DNA of 64,000 nucleotides from Falciphora oryzae (GCA_000733355.1 JNVV01000001.1:4242069-4306068), one strand, 5' to 3'. Numbered from the stretch's first letter, positions 45,743 through 58,325 are shown. Numbers and translations are program-made. Notes: generated from the letters alone by a model not told the origin.

Positions 45743-47599
45743 CTACAGCTCGTCCTTCTCCTCGGGCACCTCATCCCCGTCGCGCGAGTACACCCTCCGC
45801 CCGCCGACCCACGTCTCCTTGACCTTGAGCGTCCGCAGCCCCTCGATGCCGTAGCTCTCCAGCGGCTTATCAAGCACGACCCAGTCCGCGAGCGCGCCCT
45901 TCTGGATGACGCCGGCCCTGCCCTCGAGGAACGCGCCGTACGCCGGCCCGGTCGTGAACCCTGCCAGCGCCTGGTCCGGAGTCAGCGCCTCCTCCGGGTA
46001 CCAGGGATTTTCGCTGCCGTCGGCGCCGCGCCCCGTGTGCGGGCTCCGCCTCGCCACAGCCGCGTAGATGCCCTGGAACGGGTCCGCCGGCTCGACGGGG
46101 AAGTCGCTACCCAGGACGATGGGCCCGATGGCCAGGAAGGAGCTCATGCGATAGGCCGAGTGCTCCGTGCGCTCCTCGCCCAGGCGGAGCTCGGCGTACT
46201 TCATGTCCGAGGTGGCGTGCGTCGGCTGGACCGAGGGGATGATGCCCAGCCGGCGCATGCGCCACTGGTCATCCGGGTGCACGATCTGGGCGTGCTCGAT
46301 GCGGTACCTGCGGTGGCTCTGCTCGTCGCGCAGGCGCCGGGCCGTGCTGGCCGCGTTTACGGGGGCCGTGGCGCCCAGGGCGGCGAAAAGCGCGTCGACG
46401 GAGACGCGGTTGGCCAGGTCGCCGATGGCGTGGATGTTGACCTGCCAGCCGGCGACGGCCCACTCGCGCGCGACGCGCTCCAGGGTCGACGCGTTTACCA
46501 GCAGAGAGCCCGACGCGTCTGGGCGGTCGCTGTACGGCTCCAGCATAGCGCTTCCCCAGCTGCCAAGGGCGCCGTCGGCGAAAAGCTTAACGCTGCGGAT
46601 GGTCAGCATATCGTCGCCGCCGCCGTCGGGTGTGCGGCGCACCCCCGCGGCGGCATCGAGGCAGACGGTGTTGCGCTCCTCGCACTCGAGCATGGCGTAC
46701 ACGCGCATTGTCCAGCCCTGCGCGTCGGCGTCCTCGGCCATGCTGCGGAACAGGGCCAAGTCCGTGGGCGTGGCGCCGGCGTCGTGCATGCCGACGAGCC
46801 CGACGGCGTGCAGGTTTTGCATGGCGGAGCGGATGAACTGGCGGCGCGCGTCCGGGCCGGGGCGCGGCCACAGGGCCGTCACCAGGTCAATGGCGTTGTC
46901 GCAGAAGACGCCTGGGCCCGGGTCCTTGACAATCTCGCCGCCGGGGACCTCGGTGGGCGTGTCAGCGGGCAGTAGGTCGAGCACGGCTCCTGAGACCCAG
47001 CTGCAGTGCACGTCGACGCGGTCTACCATTATAAAAAGCCCTTTAAGCTTTTCTTCCCGGTCGAAGAAGTCCTGTTTACGCAGTCGATGAGCTCCTATCC
47101 AATCAAGCTAACCATAGTGAGGACGAGGACTTACGGCAGCGGGCATCCCGCCAAGCGCCATCTGGTCCCAGCCGACACCCCTGATCCATGAATTCGAGCT
47201 CCCAGCTCCCGGGTTGGCGTCGATGTAGGCCAAAATCCTGCGGTTGACCTCGTCAAAGGACTCGGCCCCGAAGAGGTCCACCGAATGCAGGAACTCGCCA
47301 TACTGCAAAAGGTGGCCGTGGCCATCCCACAGCCCTGGGATCGCGTGGCCTGGGAGCAAGTGCGCGGCTGCGATGTTTTCGGAGGAAGGCGTCACCTCGG
47401 TGAAGAGTCCGTCTTTCACCTGGAAGCACTGCGCGATGTGCACATCCTGGGAGCCGGTCCTGACGCCATCCTGGTAGCAGTACGTCTTTGGCACCTGGCC
47501 AAAAACAAACGCTCCGAGATAGTAGTAGAGGGCGGTCAGGACAGCGATGATGCCGGACAGCACGAGACCGCCCCTGGCGGTCAGCGACGTGCTCGCCAT
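45743..47599 (-). CDS. Membrane-anchored amidohydrolase (YtcJ-like) with C-terminal KDEL
   Basis: Modelled as complement(join(45743..47071, 47135..47599)), 597 residues. The 63-nt intron (GTAAGT...AAACAG) joins GGMPAA to DFFDREEKLKGLF in frame. A hydrophobic segment at about 14-34 (LVLSGIIAVLTALYYYLGAF) fits a signal anchor, and the protein ends EEKDEL, so an ER-lumenal location is likely. Metal-dependent amidohydrolase features run in order: HGH (WDGHGHLL), a lysine in RSVKLFADGALGS, His in NIHAIGD, His in RIEHAQ, and Asp in GSDFPVEP. The YtcJ/NfdA group hydrolyses N-acyl or N-formyl amides, but fungal substrates are largely untested. The start at 47599 (MASTSLTARG) is the first ATG; no ATG lies upstream in frame. 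Confidence 0.86.
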
Positions 47600-48614
47600 T
47601 GAATTGCTCGGCAAACCAGATGGCGTTTGTTCGGGTTCTCAGCAAAGGTCGCGTCGGCGTTGATTGAAGAACATGGCAGAAATTGAAATTGTGTTGGGTT
47701 CGGCTTGGCCCGTGGTATCTGGCCCGTTCGGGATCCATCATACCCCTGAATCGCCCCTCAGATAAGAAACATGAGTCGATTTTTGGCATTGAGCGCCTTC
47801 GATCCCCCCATCCCTGGGCTTTCCAATTCCTACGAAAACCCCTTTTTCCACTCCCAAGTTCAGATCTGACCGCCATCCCAATTGACAGCAGGGCGCCCTT
47901 CATATCGTTCATTGCTGCCGCAGTGCGCAATTAATTGATGCTCGGACCCAGATAGCGGCATGTCCTCCAAGTTCCATCTCAACAGCCGTTTCTGCCAAGT
48001 AACCGCGGTCGTCGCGGGCCTGATGCTTTGGCGAAGCTGCCATTGATAACTGTTCATAGACTCGAACCGTGCACGAGTGCCTTGGGCATGCGGGATGCCA
48101 GACAACCCGCCCACCACCAAAGAACGCCTGGCCTTTTTCGCACAGAATTTCAATACTACTTTCAACGCTCCAAACACCGTTGCTCACGTGTCCCCCTTTC
48201 TGGCATAATGAACAGAGCTTGGGCTTGCGCAGGCGGGCGGAAGACAGCCATCCTCTTCCACTCAGGAAACAGGCTAACATGAGGCAGACTTAAAGGCACT
48301 CGGCGCGCGGAAGTGGTTTCTGCCACCGCCACGTTTGACCTGCATGAGACGGCGGTTGACCAGAGCCTCTCGTTCAGTAGCCAGACGCACCCTTCGGAAA
48401 CCGCGCAATCCTATCAGAATGGCCCTCGAAGACAGCCACCGCCACCAAGGCAACTCGGCGGCAGGATGGTTCGCATTCACCAAGCATTGAAGCCCGAGAG
48501 ACCCCGGGTCATTATGCAGAAGACCATCCTCGTCCGCACAACGCCGCACTGATTATTTCCCGCTCGTCACTTGCTTCTTTCTCCCCATTCTCATTTGCCA
48601 AGCAAAGAGGGAAC
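47600..48614. other. Divergent intergenic region, about 1 kb
   Basis: It separates the divergent starts of the amidohydrolase and the unknown large gene and should contain both promoters. No gene seen. A tRNA B-box-like match near 48060 was examined and rejected. Confidence 0.55.
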
Positions 48615-51544
48615 ATGTCGGTTGGCAAGCTCCAGGCCGCACTGGCCTCAGCAACCAACGAGGTGACAGTCGCAGCAGCAAACATCAACTTCGATTTTGC
48701 GCTTATTAAGTGCGAGGCGCCGCCCGAGTACCAGCCATTGGCTCTGCAGCTGTCCGCCAAGCGAAAAGCCGAGGCTGAGAGCGGCTCACAACATGTCACA
48801 GCCAGGAGACTGGGCGCCCTTTTTGAGCACATTTGCCCCCCGGCTCCAAGACTCATCGCCGCGTTTGGCAAGCGGGCTTCTGAGATATCCGATAGCGCCA
48901 ACACCAAATTCAAGCCGCAGTTTGCCGCGAACTGGATATTCTCCGACTATACTGGCATCGACGCCACCTCCTTGTGGGCCGCGGCCACCTCCAGCAAAGC
49001 TGCGATACCCGTCTACCTGCTGGCATGCATGCTAGCCCGTGCTTGGGACGACGCATCGGCCACTTCGCTCTGGGTCGAGATCGTCGCCGAAAGGCGTCGA
49101 GAGATTGTTGCTCGCTTCGAGTCCGGTGAGGTCTTGCCATTTGCGACAATCACAGCAGGAGCTCACCCGCGAGCAGCTGGCCAAATGGGACGCCAGTGCT
49201 CGGGCTTGGTTGCGGACTGCTGATGACATGTGGCCCAAGCAACGCCGACAGTTCTTGTTGGTTGCCGACAATCTCGACATCGCGGTCAATAGCAACAGTC
49301 AGCCTTGCCACAGCATCATCCCAGCTTGGGTCTCTGCTATGGGCACAATGGATAAGCTCATCGGAGGGGAGCCGCATGCGGTCAAAGACGGTTCACTCCT
49401 CCTCGGCATCTCATCGTGGCACATATACCCGGATATGACCGTGTTAGGTACCACTGGCTTAAAATCCGTCGCCATGGCAGATTCACTGGTTCACCCAGGT
49501 GGTGTCGTGACCCTTGGCTTAACGGATCCCACAGAAAGGGGAGTTCGCGGCGTTTTCTGGTCACTTTCTCTCGCGCACCACAAGTTCTATGGAAAACCTG
49601 TTCGGAAATCAATGGAACTGCACCGGAATGGCAACAGGCTTGCGTTTAACGAGCTTCAGATCGCCGTCCTCGGGGCTATTCTATCCCGGTGGGGCGTGCC
49701 CGTCCCGGAGACGGACCTGGCACTGGAATGTCTCCTTAAGATCACATCAGTGCTTCGCTACGACCCAGAATCTAAAGTTGATCGATGGATCGACATGTTA
49801 GTTTCTCCTATCATGGAGTATTTCCAGGCAGGGAATCTAGTAACAGAGCTGGTTTCTCTGGGCAGGCGCCGGCCGAATTTTATTCCACCTGTCCCACAGG
49901 GCAGACGCGATCCACCCCTCTTCGGCCTGTTACAATTCGACACACTCCTAGATTTGATCCCGGCTGCCCACGATCGCATCGATCTTTTGCTGCGCCTTGC
50001 GCTGCGAGTTCCTGTACTGAGCGATCGGAGATTCGCCATTGGTATCCGGGCGGACGGGCATCTCAGAGTCAAATTCTTTGAGCCGACTCCGGCAGATAAC
50101 CCCATGCCTCCATTTAAACAGCCGCGCCACCTTCACATGCAAGAAATGTCTCCCCTCAAAGCGGACCTAGCCCCTCTCATGCCCCCGTACTCTGATGGAA
50201 CCAGCTTCTTCCAGGTCAGAGATGGCACCAAATATCAACTTTACTTCGGAGATTCAAGTCCTATCGCCATATTCGTCGCGGAGTGTCACCTTGAGGAGGC
50301 TCGCCTATTCCTCCCGAGGGTCGGATACCAGGATATTATATGGAGCATCGAGCACGACATGATAAGTCTCTCGAAACTCAAGCATTTACTCGTCAACAAA
50401 GGACCTGACGATGCCGATAAGGTCATAATGACGCTGTGCAACCTCGGGTTTGCGTCGGAGATCTACGAGACCTTGGGCCTCCAAGGTGCCTCAATCACTC
50501 CTAAGGCGTTGGACGCCTGTTTCGGACACCGGTGGCGAGAGCCTAGAAACCACTCTATGGCGGGCTACGTGTACAGCCTATACGAAGAAGGGCACGTTCT
50601 TGCCATGGAATTCATCTCGTTTTTTGAAACCGGGAAGATACTGCCTAGATTTCTGCCGCGGCATACCAACCATACTCTCGGCATCGCGGTGGGTGACTCG
50701 ATATATGTGCCAACACAGGTATGTCTAGAACTTCCATACTCTGGGCCCAACCAGACTTCCCGCAGTGATATGGCTTGTTGGCTTAAAAAATTCATCTCCT
50801 CAGCTACTGTCGGATCCTGCAGAACATGCTAGCCAACCATACGAATTCAGTAGGATGCTTGGCAACCTAGGGAGGCCGGGGTTGACAGTGTTGACGAGCC
50901 CTGCACACGAGGATCTGAGGGCTCGAGACTTCGATCCGGGGTTGTGGCAGAAGGCCCCAGCTCAGTTCCACGGCGAGCGCGAGGACGCCTTCTCGAGGAC
51001 TTCGATGCATATAAGCTTTACCGACTGGCAGACCTCACTCTTCCACACAGAATCGATCGGGCAGCATGAGTCGGAGATTAGCCACGCCGAGATCGTCGTC
51101 TCGGTCCGTGACTCGGGGGAATGGCTTGCCGACGTGAACCTCTTGTGGGCATTGGATCATTCCGATGTGCATCAACTCCCCTGGGAAATGGTCGGAGGCA
51201 AAGTCGTGCACAAGTACTCACCTAGTCTTCACGGGGATAGAAAGGAACACCGGAAAGCTGCAAAGGGAGACGGGCTTGGTGGCGACGCCCCGAGCAGAGT
51301 CTCAATACTTCCAGCATTTGACCGGGACAAAATGGTGGCAATAGAGTCATGGGACCAGATCTTGGACCTCCCCGAGGGCGTCTTGGTGGTCAAATCGTCT
51401 GGAAACTGGGTATCACGTCTAGCCATCGTATCGGTCATCGCCCATCATAGCCGGCTGAGGGGGAAACGCGTGATAATCTGCCCTGACGACGTGTGCTGGG
51501 AATGTGTGAAGCACGAGAACCCTAATTCGGTCTATATTTACTAG
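48615..51544 (+). CDS. Large fungal protein of unknown function, probably frameshifted
   Basis: The start reads MSVGKLQAALASATNEV. Codons run in one frame from 48615 to about 49154, then in the +1 frame from about 49156 (QELTREQLAKWDASARAW) to 50718. They are joined by an 85-nt intron (GTATGT...CTCAG) to 50804-51544, for roughly 950 residues in all. The family, as I recall it, is widespread in filamentous ascomycetes with no assigned function. I see no catalytic motif, signal peptide or membrane segment. The change of frame near 49155 cannot be an intron: the only GT...AG pair there is 30 nt long and would not restore the frame. So the gene is either a pseudogene with a single-base indel or carries a sequencing error. 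The C-terminal part contains a conserved-looking WALDHSDVHQLPWEM stretch. Confidence 0.65.
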
Positions 51545-52307
51545 CCTAGCCGGTTCTGCGTGCTATAGTCTCGGAGCAAGGCTCGGTGAGGCTTAAGAGG
51601 GAGATGAAGTTTTCAATAGGGGAGGGACGACGTCGAGAGCGTTGCTATCCCGATTAGTAGAATGAGCGATTAATCCAAGAAATGTTTCGAGCTACATCAA
51701 GTTGAGCCGTCGAAGACGAAGCTATCAATGTTTTCCGAGTCCAGGTCTTCATGTGGCAAGCCAACCGCCGACGCTGCCGAAAGATTGCTGTGCTCCCGAG
51801 ACTTCCGAGCAATCGCGCTATGTTGGTTTCCGAAGTAGCGCGTCTCTAGGCGCGATCTGTGACATCCTCGCTCCGCTTTGGCCTATCAGGGCCCTGACAG
51901 ACCCCTATCAGGGCCCCCAACGGCGCTCCTACCAGGCCGCCAATGTCACCATCTCCACCTCGGAGCTCGGGTCTCATCCCGTTGGTGTTCCTGGAATGAG
52001 ATTACCAATCAACCTTGTGTTCCTTAAAACACCAGATGACGGACTCTCTCGACTTCCGGATTCGTCTCACCATTCCATCTCATCATCGCCAGGGACGAGC
52101 GGGCAGGAACAAGCGCGCCCACAATGCATGCTCACCCAGTGCGCTTGTCACACCAACACCGGCGCCTATTGACGATACTGAAACCGTAAATCCCGTGGCG
52201 CGTCTAAGTCGTGCACACTGGCTGCACATAGACTTTGCGGAAGCTTCGGGTTCACTCGGCACTTGAGAGGATAAGAAAAGAAGTCGAAGGGGCTGAACTT
52301 AAGCACA
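51545..52307. other. Intergenic, with short direct and inverted repeats
   Basis: No gene with support. A perfect 12-bp palindrome (TCAGGGCCCTGA) near 51886-51897 overlaps two direct copies of CCTATCAGGGCCC, about 23 nt apart. The sequence just before 52308 includes GCTGAACTTAAGCA, which resembles a large-subunit rRNA word but is isolated. Confidence 0.5.
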
Positions 52308-54316
52308 ATGGCTGACGGGGCCGGTCGTCATGGGCCGTTGGCCGGGGAGCGCGCCGAAGCGGACGATGGGAATCTGAGCCTTTCCGGCACCACCACGGCG
52401 GGGGAGGCCACGCCGCTGCTGCAGTCAGACGCCGGGAGCACAGCGACAGTGCTGAGAGACGAAACGATCCGTGACCCGGAGGCCGCCTCCGAGGACGATT
52501 CCGACGATGGCGTGCCTGCCATTGGGAAAGGGAGGGCGATTGCCCTCATCATGAGCATGTGGGCGCTGATCTTCTTACAAGGTGCGCATGCGAACGATAC
52601 CCCTATCATGCAGTGTGGTGAACCCCTTCATGGCTAACTCAGCCGAGCGGAACAACAGCAAGTAACATGAGTGGCATGACCATGACACAATCCGCCGTCG
52701 CGGCCGACTTGGACGCGTACGAGGGCGCCATGTGGTTCACGAGCTCGTACCTGATCTCGACGTCGTCGCTGGCGCCGGTCGTGGGGAAGCTCGCGACCAT
52801 CTTCAGCCCGGCGTCCCTGGTGGCCGCCTCGGCCCTCTTCTTCGCCGTGGGCGCCGTCGCCACGTCGCAGGCCACCACCTTTGGCGCCTTCATCGCGGCC
52901 AGGTGCCTGGTCGGCGCGGGAGGCGCGGGCATCATGACCCTAGCCCTGGTTCTGGTCATCCAGTACGTGAGCAAGAAGCGTAGCGGGCTGTTTATTGGTC
53001 TGATCAACGCCGGCTTCACTATTGGGCTGTCGACCGGGGCTATTGTTTACGGTGCGCTCCTCGAAGCGGTCGGATGGGTATGGAAGCCGCCCCTTCTGTG
53101 ATGTTGATCGCGCCGTATTGTCCATAACGCTGACTGACGAGGTTGTTTCTAGAGAGCCTTGTTCTATCTCCAGACCCCTCTCGCCCTGCTTGGTGGGATT
53201 GGCGTGTGGTTTAGTCTGCCTAGGGTAGAAAAAAGCAAGGGCGCAAATGCAGATGAAAGGACCACCTGGCAGAAGCTGGCGGCTATTGACTATGCCGGCG
53301 CTGCCACGCTGGTAAGTTCGCGTCGTATAGGCATTTACTAACCTTTTCACCATGGTTGCTGATATAATCTCGTCTGCCAAAACAAGACCCTGGCGATCGT
53401 CCTGTTCTTGTACGGACTCTCGGGCGCCATCCAGCCGTTCTACATCGCCTTCTCGGCCGTCGTCCTGGCAGTGTTCCTAACGATCGAGTACCGAATCGCG
53501 GCGGACCCCATCATCCCCATCTCGGTGCTACAGAGCCGGGGCGTGCTGCTCTCGTGCGTCGCGCAGCTGGGCTTCCTGGCCTCGCGGTGGACTGTGCTTT
53601 TCTATGCCCCTATCTTCGTTTTAGCGGTCCGTGGCCTGCCCCCTGCCGTGGCTGGCGCCGTCCTGATCCCGACCAACCTCGGCTTCGGCTCAGGCGGCCT
53701 ATTAGTCGGATGGCTGCACGTGCGGCGCGGCGGCTCCTTCTGGCTGCCGTGCTTGGTATCACTCGCCCTGTTCGGCGTCACGCTACTGGCCACGGGCCTC
53801 GTCAGCAACGCGGCGTCCCACCCGTGGCTGTACGTGCTCGTCGTCTTCGTAAACGGCTTGTGCACGGGCGCCGCGCTCAACTACACGCTCGCGCACCTGC
53901 TGCACCACGCTCACCCGCGCACGCGGTTCGTGGCGGTCAGCCTGTTCAACACGTTCCGCGGCTTCGCGGGAAGCTTCGGTACGGCTATTGGCGGCGGCAT
54001 TTTTGGGCGCACTCTGCGCGGCCGCCTGGCCGAGGGCTTTTCGCGCCTGGACGGCAGTGGGCAGCACCTCGAGCCTGGGCGCGAGAAGCTCATCGAGAAG
54101 CTGATCGGCAGCCCCGCGCTCGTGTTTGGAGGCGGGCTCAGTGACGGCGAGAGGGCGGTGGCGGTGCAGGGGTATGAGTCGTCGCTCAAGACGCTCTACA
54201 CGCTTGCTGCCGCGCTTACTATTGTTGTAATCCTCGTGCAGGCGGGCACGGGATGGGAGGCCCCTGACGAGGCGAAGGAGGACGATGAGGTCCCAAGCCG
54301 GAGGACCCAGGCTTGA
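52308..54316 (+). CDS. MFS drug:H+ antiporter, DHA2/VBA-like
   Basis: Modelled as join(52308..52581, 52659..53077, 53153..53311, 53387..54316), 593 residues. All four exons keep frame (donors GTGCGC, GTATGG, GTAAGT; acceptors AACAG, TCTAG, ACAAG). A long acidic Ser/Thr-rich N-terminal tail is followed by GRAIALIMSMWALIFLQ (TM1) and then the typical DHA2 block AAELD-like/WFTSSYLI (here AADLDAYEGAMWFTSSYLI). There are about 14 hydrophobic segments in total. The family includes vacuolar basic-amino-acid permeases and toxic-compound exporters; the dileucine-like ATPLLQ motif in the N-tail would be compatible with vacuolar sorting. Substrate is not predictable. No biosynthetic genes lie next to it. 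Confidence 0.85.
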
Positions 54317-54765
54317 GTCGGAATACTGTGCAGCTCTGTAAAGACTTACTGTGCCACGTATAGTTCGAGATACCGACCGACGAAGGGAACGATAAATGTC
54401 GATATACATGCTTAGATTAGATTATTTTATAGACAATACAAATTGAGGAAATCATACAGGTATCACAAACTCTCTCCTGTAGATTCAATTTCTCTAACTA
54501 TTGCAACTTTTCCAGTTGTTCGTTCCAAGTTGGCTGGGCTTTGTCGTGATGTCGGGAAAGTGGACAGTGCGCGCAGGTGCTGGCACTGAGTTTCTGCGTC
54601 GTGCTCACTGGAACAACACACTCCATCTGTCACTGGAATTAGCGATTTCCAGCAGAAAACAACTCACAAGCAACCAACGACAGTGACAATTGAAGGCCAG
54701 GCAGCAGCGCCATGTATTCGGTCCTCATGTGAAGCAGGACTTTCTAAAAACCCTCCCGGGTTCAG
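54317..54765. other. Intergenic, no gene seen
   Basis: About 450 nt between two plus-strand genes, AT-richer in the first half (TTAGATTATTTTATAGACAATACAAA near 54415), consistent with the 3' end of the transporter gene and the promoter of the next. Confidence 0.55.
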
Positions 54766-56164
54766 ATGGCACCTCCTTCTGTCAGTAAAGAACCCGTACC
54801 ATCAAGTCCGAGAGTTCATTCCGTGTCGCTAACACACACCCCAGACGCCAGCGCCATCCCGCTTCCTCCTCTCGCGGCGCCAGGGGCAGGGACGGGGCGC
54901 GCCCGGCGGAGGGCCCGGGGCCGGCGCGAACCCCAGTGCGTCCCAATTCGGCGCGACCCCGCGCTTCGCCGTCTCGTCGGCCGCGCCGCCGCCGTCGTCC
55001 AGGCGACAGCCGCTGCACGAGCTGATAGACAGCTCGCCTGCGTCGCCGCAAGACGATGAGAGAGGGGAAGGTGGCCGCCGTGAGAACCCTGACAGGTTCG
55101 TCGTCAGGTCTTCGAACAGGCGCTCTGCTGCGGCTGCCCACCTCATCGTCGAGGACTTTGATGACGACGACTCCCGCTCAGAGGAGGGCGAGGGTCGAGA
55201 GGATGACTGCTATTCCTCGCAGCACGACGGTAGCAGCAATGAGGACGATGACGACGCATTCAGGCCACCACCCAAGCGCAGGCGCATCACCGTGTCGCCG
55301 GAGCCACCGCCGCTGTCTGTGCGTGTGAAGGTGGAGGAGGATGATATTCTAGCCACCTCGGACCTATCGGGTGTGATGGACAGCGCCTTGGACGACTATG
55401 AGCCCTCTGATCTCTACCCCAGTAACGACGATGTCCATGACGGGATCGATCACATTATGAAGAGCCCATCAGATCTGGACGAGAAAAATAATGATAATAA
55501 CGACTACGACGAGGAGGAAGATAACGAAGCCTTGGTCAATGACGAAGAAGAGGACTCTGACTTGGACCCCTTCCAACGCGAAAGGCAGCAGCGGGACCCC
55601 ACGACGCCATCGAAGAAAAAGCGCCCCACGTTCCACCGGGCCCCGCGCTTCGTGGCCGCCGAGCAGCCCGCCGAGGGAGGCCCCGGGAGACCGCAGCTTC
55701 AGATGCCGGCAGACGCCTTCTCACCGAAGCGGCGGCGCGGTGGCGCTAGAGGCGCCGAGTACGTGCCGGGCGGCCTCGCGGCCGAGGTGCGCGGCTGGCT
55801 GCTGCAGGTGGCGCCGCGCACGGGGGAAGACGCTCCGGGGGCTGGATTCGCGCCCGTGCCTGCCGCGGCTGCCGCACCGGGGACGGTTCATGTCATTGCT
55901 GATGAGGTTACCGGCTCGCGGGGGATGTGGATGCTGCGCGCGCGTCGGGCGCTTGGTGATGGCGACTATGGAGGGGAGGACGCCGACGGGCATGTCAAGA
56001 TAATCCTGTCTGGGGACGGGCGCACGTCAGACCTCGAGGCGAGAAGCAGGGTCGCCAAGGGTGCGATCGTGGCTGCCCACCCGCCAATCTGGGAAGTTGA
56101 AATCCAGGGGCAGGGGAGGTGGACAATGGTCTGCGATTGGAGCATCGTGGAGAGTCCAGGATAA
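54766..56164 (+). CDS. Conserved-looking acidic protein of unknown function, probably nuclear
   Basis: Modelled as join(54766..54780, 54845..56164), 444 residues. A 15-nt first exon (MAPPS) is joined by a 64-nt intron (GTCAGT, branch CGCTAACAC, acceptor CCCAG) to TPAPSRFLLSRR. The N-terminal third is Pro/Gly/Ser-rich with a GATPRFAVSS patch and a basic PPPKRRRIT nuclear-signal candidate. The middle is strongly acidic with D/E runs (DEKNNDNNDYDEEEDNEA). The C-terminal third is the most ordered, starting at EYVPGGLAAEVRGWLLQV and containing GTVHVIADEV and WEVEIQGQGRWTMVCDW, which look like beta strands of a small folded domain. I do not recognise the family. The tiny first exon is needed because the longer frame from the same ATG ends early. 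Confidence 0.68.
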
Positions 56165-56588
56165 GATGGGCTTTGCATTCACGGCTCGCTTGAAGCGACA
56201 CATCTAGGGAAATACTATGACACGATTGCTTTAAACTTCAGATAGAGATGGATTTTTCTAGCTTCATCTCTTTCTAAGATTACTACCGAATACTTCAACT
56301 CAGGTCTTGCGCAATGCGCATGCTTGGAGTTTGATAACCAAGCTCCGTGCCTGATGATTGCATCTAGCACTGTGGCAGGACCAGAACACAACCCTAACCC
56401 AATGAGAAAATCGCATCACCATCACCCGGGAATGGGACGCTCCATGAGTGAGCTCTCGAACAAGGAGACACACCACGACGGATCAATCGAGCTCTCTGTC
56501 GCACCAGCTGGCCTTATGATGTGTTAGAGCGGAGGATATCTCACTTTAAAGAATTTATCCGCCCCCGAGAGCGGAGGCACCAGCGACG
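56165..56588. other. Short intergenic spacer, no gene seen
   Basis: About 420 nt between two plus-strand genes. An AT-rich block near 56215-56290 fits 3'-end formation of the upstream gene. The remainder is presumably the FMT1 promoter. Confidence 0.5.
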
Positions 56589-58289
56589 ATGGGCGGCTTT
56601 TCCCTTTCAGCCAGCAGCGGCGTCCTTCGGTGTGCCAGGAGAAGGGGGCTGCTTGCCGCCTCTCTAGTGTCGTCTCGCCAGAATGCCCGATTCTTCTCCA
56701 GATCTGCGGTTCTCAAGGCCTCGGATCCCCTGAAGATCATGTTCTTCAGCACCGGCGACGGGCAATTCAGCAACCCGTCGCTCCAGCTGCTCCACACCGA
56801 GATGCTGGAGAATCCATCCTTCATCTCCTCCATCGACGTCATCACGAGTCCTCCGAAGCGTGTCGGGAGGGGCCACAAGGAGCTGCAGAGATGTACGTTG
56901 AGACAGACAGACGGCCGGCCCTCACCTTATCTTATTCCCAGAACAGTGCCCTTTCTGACACGTTGCTGACAAGTGCTTGCCCGGGTAAGCTGGGTCGGAT
57001 GCAGAGGCTGAAAAGCTGGGACTGCCGGTGCACCTCATCGGGGGGTTTGAGGAGGATGATGATGCCGGAAGCAGTAGCGCCACCTTGCACAGGCGAATCG
57101 GCCAGGACGGCTTCGGTAGCTTGGCTACACAAGGTGGTTTTAAGCTCGGAGATAATTTTAGGAGGCTATCTATCCATGACTTGGGCCAAGATGATGCACC
57201 CAAGCTAACCGTAAGTGACGAGGAGGACAGCCTCGCCCCCAAGGGCTATCCGGCCAGGCCAATGCTAACAGCCGAGACTGAACAAAACAGCTCTCTCTCC
57301 TCGAGGAAAAGGAAATCAACCTGCTCATCGCCGTCTCGTACGGCAGGTTCATCCCCGCACATTTCATCAGGGCCGTCAAATACGGCGGGCTCAATCTACA
57401 CCCGTCTCTGCTGCCCGAGTGAGTTCAAGTGCATCACCATTAAGAACCCTTCCGAAGCTAACACATAAGTGTCAAAGCCTCCGCGGTGCAGCCCCCATCC
57501 AATGGGCCATCGCCCGTAACCGCCCCTCCACAGGCGTGACGCTCCAGACCCTAGACGAGCGCGACTTCGACCGCGGCGACATCCTGGCCCAGACGCCCGA
57601 GATCGCAATCAGCCCCCGCGAGACGACCCCGACGCTCCAGGACAGACTCCGCGACCCGGCCGCGACCCTGCTCCTCGAGGGCCTCCGCGCCGGCCTGCAC
57701 GACCCGGCAACCCGGCGCCAGCACGCGCTGCCCCTGATCTTCCCGTCACAGCCGGGGCCGACAACAACAACGGCGGCGGCGGCGGCCCGTGACGACGGCC
57801 CGCAGGTGGCGACCGGCACGTCCGCCCCAAAAATCCGTCCCGCGACGCTCGAGATGCGCTGGGACCGCCTCGCAACGGGGCAATGGCAGCCCGGGGACGC
57901 GGACCGGCGCGCGCGCGCCTTCGGCCCCTTGCGCACGCGCTTCCTGGTCAACGTCAAAAAGGTCCAGAAGGGGTGGCACACGGCGCTGCAGCCGACCGTT
58001 GCGCAAAGGCAGCAGCGGCAGCAGCAGCAGCAGCAGCAACAACAGCAGCAGCAACAGGCTATCAAGTTCGAGACGGTGCAGGCCCAGGTCTGCGACGTGG
58101 GCCCCGTCGCGCTCGAGTGGCTGCCGCAGCACATCAGCACCCGGATCCTAAGCCTGTGCGCCGAGGACCCGGAGCCGCTGCTGCGGTGCTCGCTGCTCGG
58201 CTCTTTGCTGCCCGAGCCCTCCGCCGCCGACAAGAAGAAGAAGAAGAAGACCGCTGCAGCAGTGGACGACGGCGACAGCAGCAGCAGCA

Positions 58290-58325
<36 letters not shown>

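Noticed and set aside
46037..47090. Two open frames antisense to the amidohydrolase
   Set aside because: They are shadows of a GC-rich gene whose sense frame has metal-binding motifs in order.
48055..48075. GGTTCGAGTCT on the minus strand, a tRNA B-box match
   Set aside because: No convincing A box, acceptor stem or anticodon arm can be folded around it.
49126..49155. A GT...AG pair that might be an intron in the unknown large gene
   Set aside because: 30 nt is too short for a spliceosomal intron in this genome, and removing it does not restore the downstream frame.
52285..52306. GCTGAACTTAAGCA, like the start of fungal large-subunit rRNA
   Set aside because: Only 14 bases match; the flanks do not resemble ITS2 or LSU sequence, and a transporter ATG follows directly.
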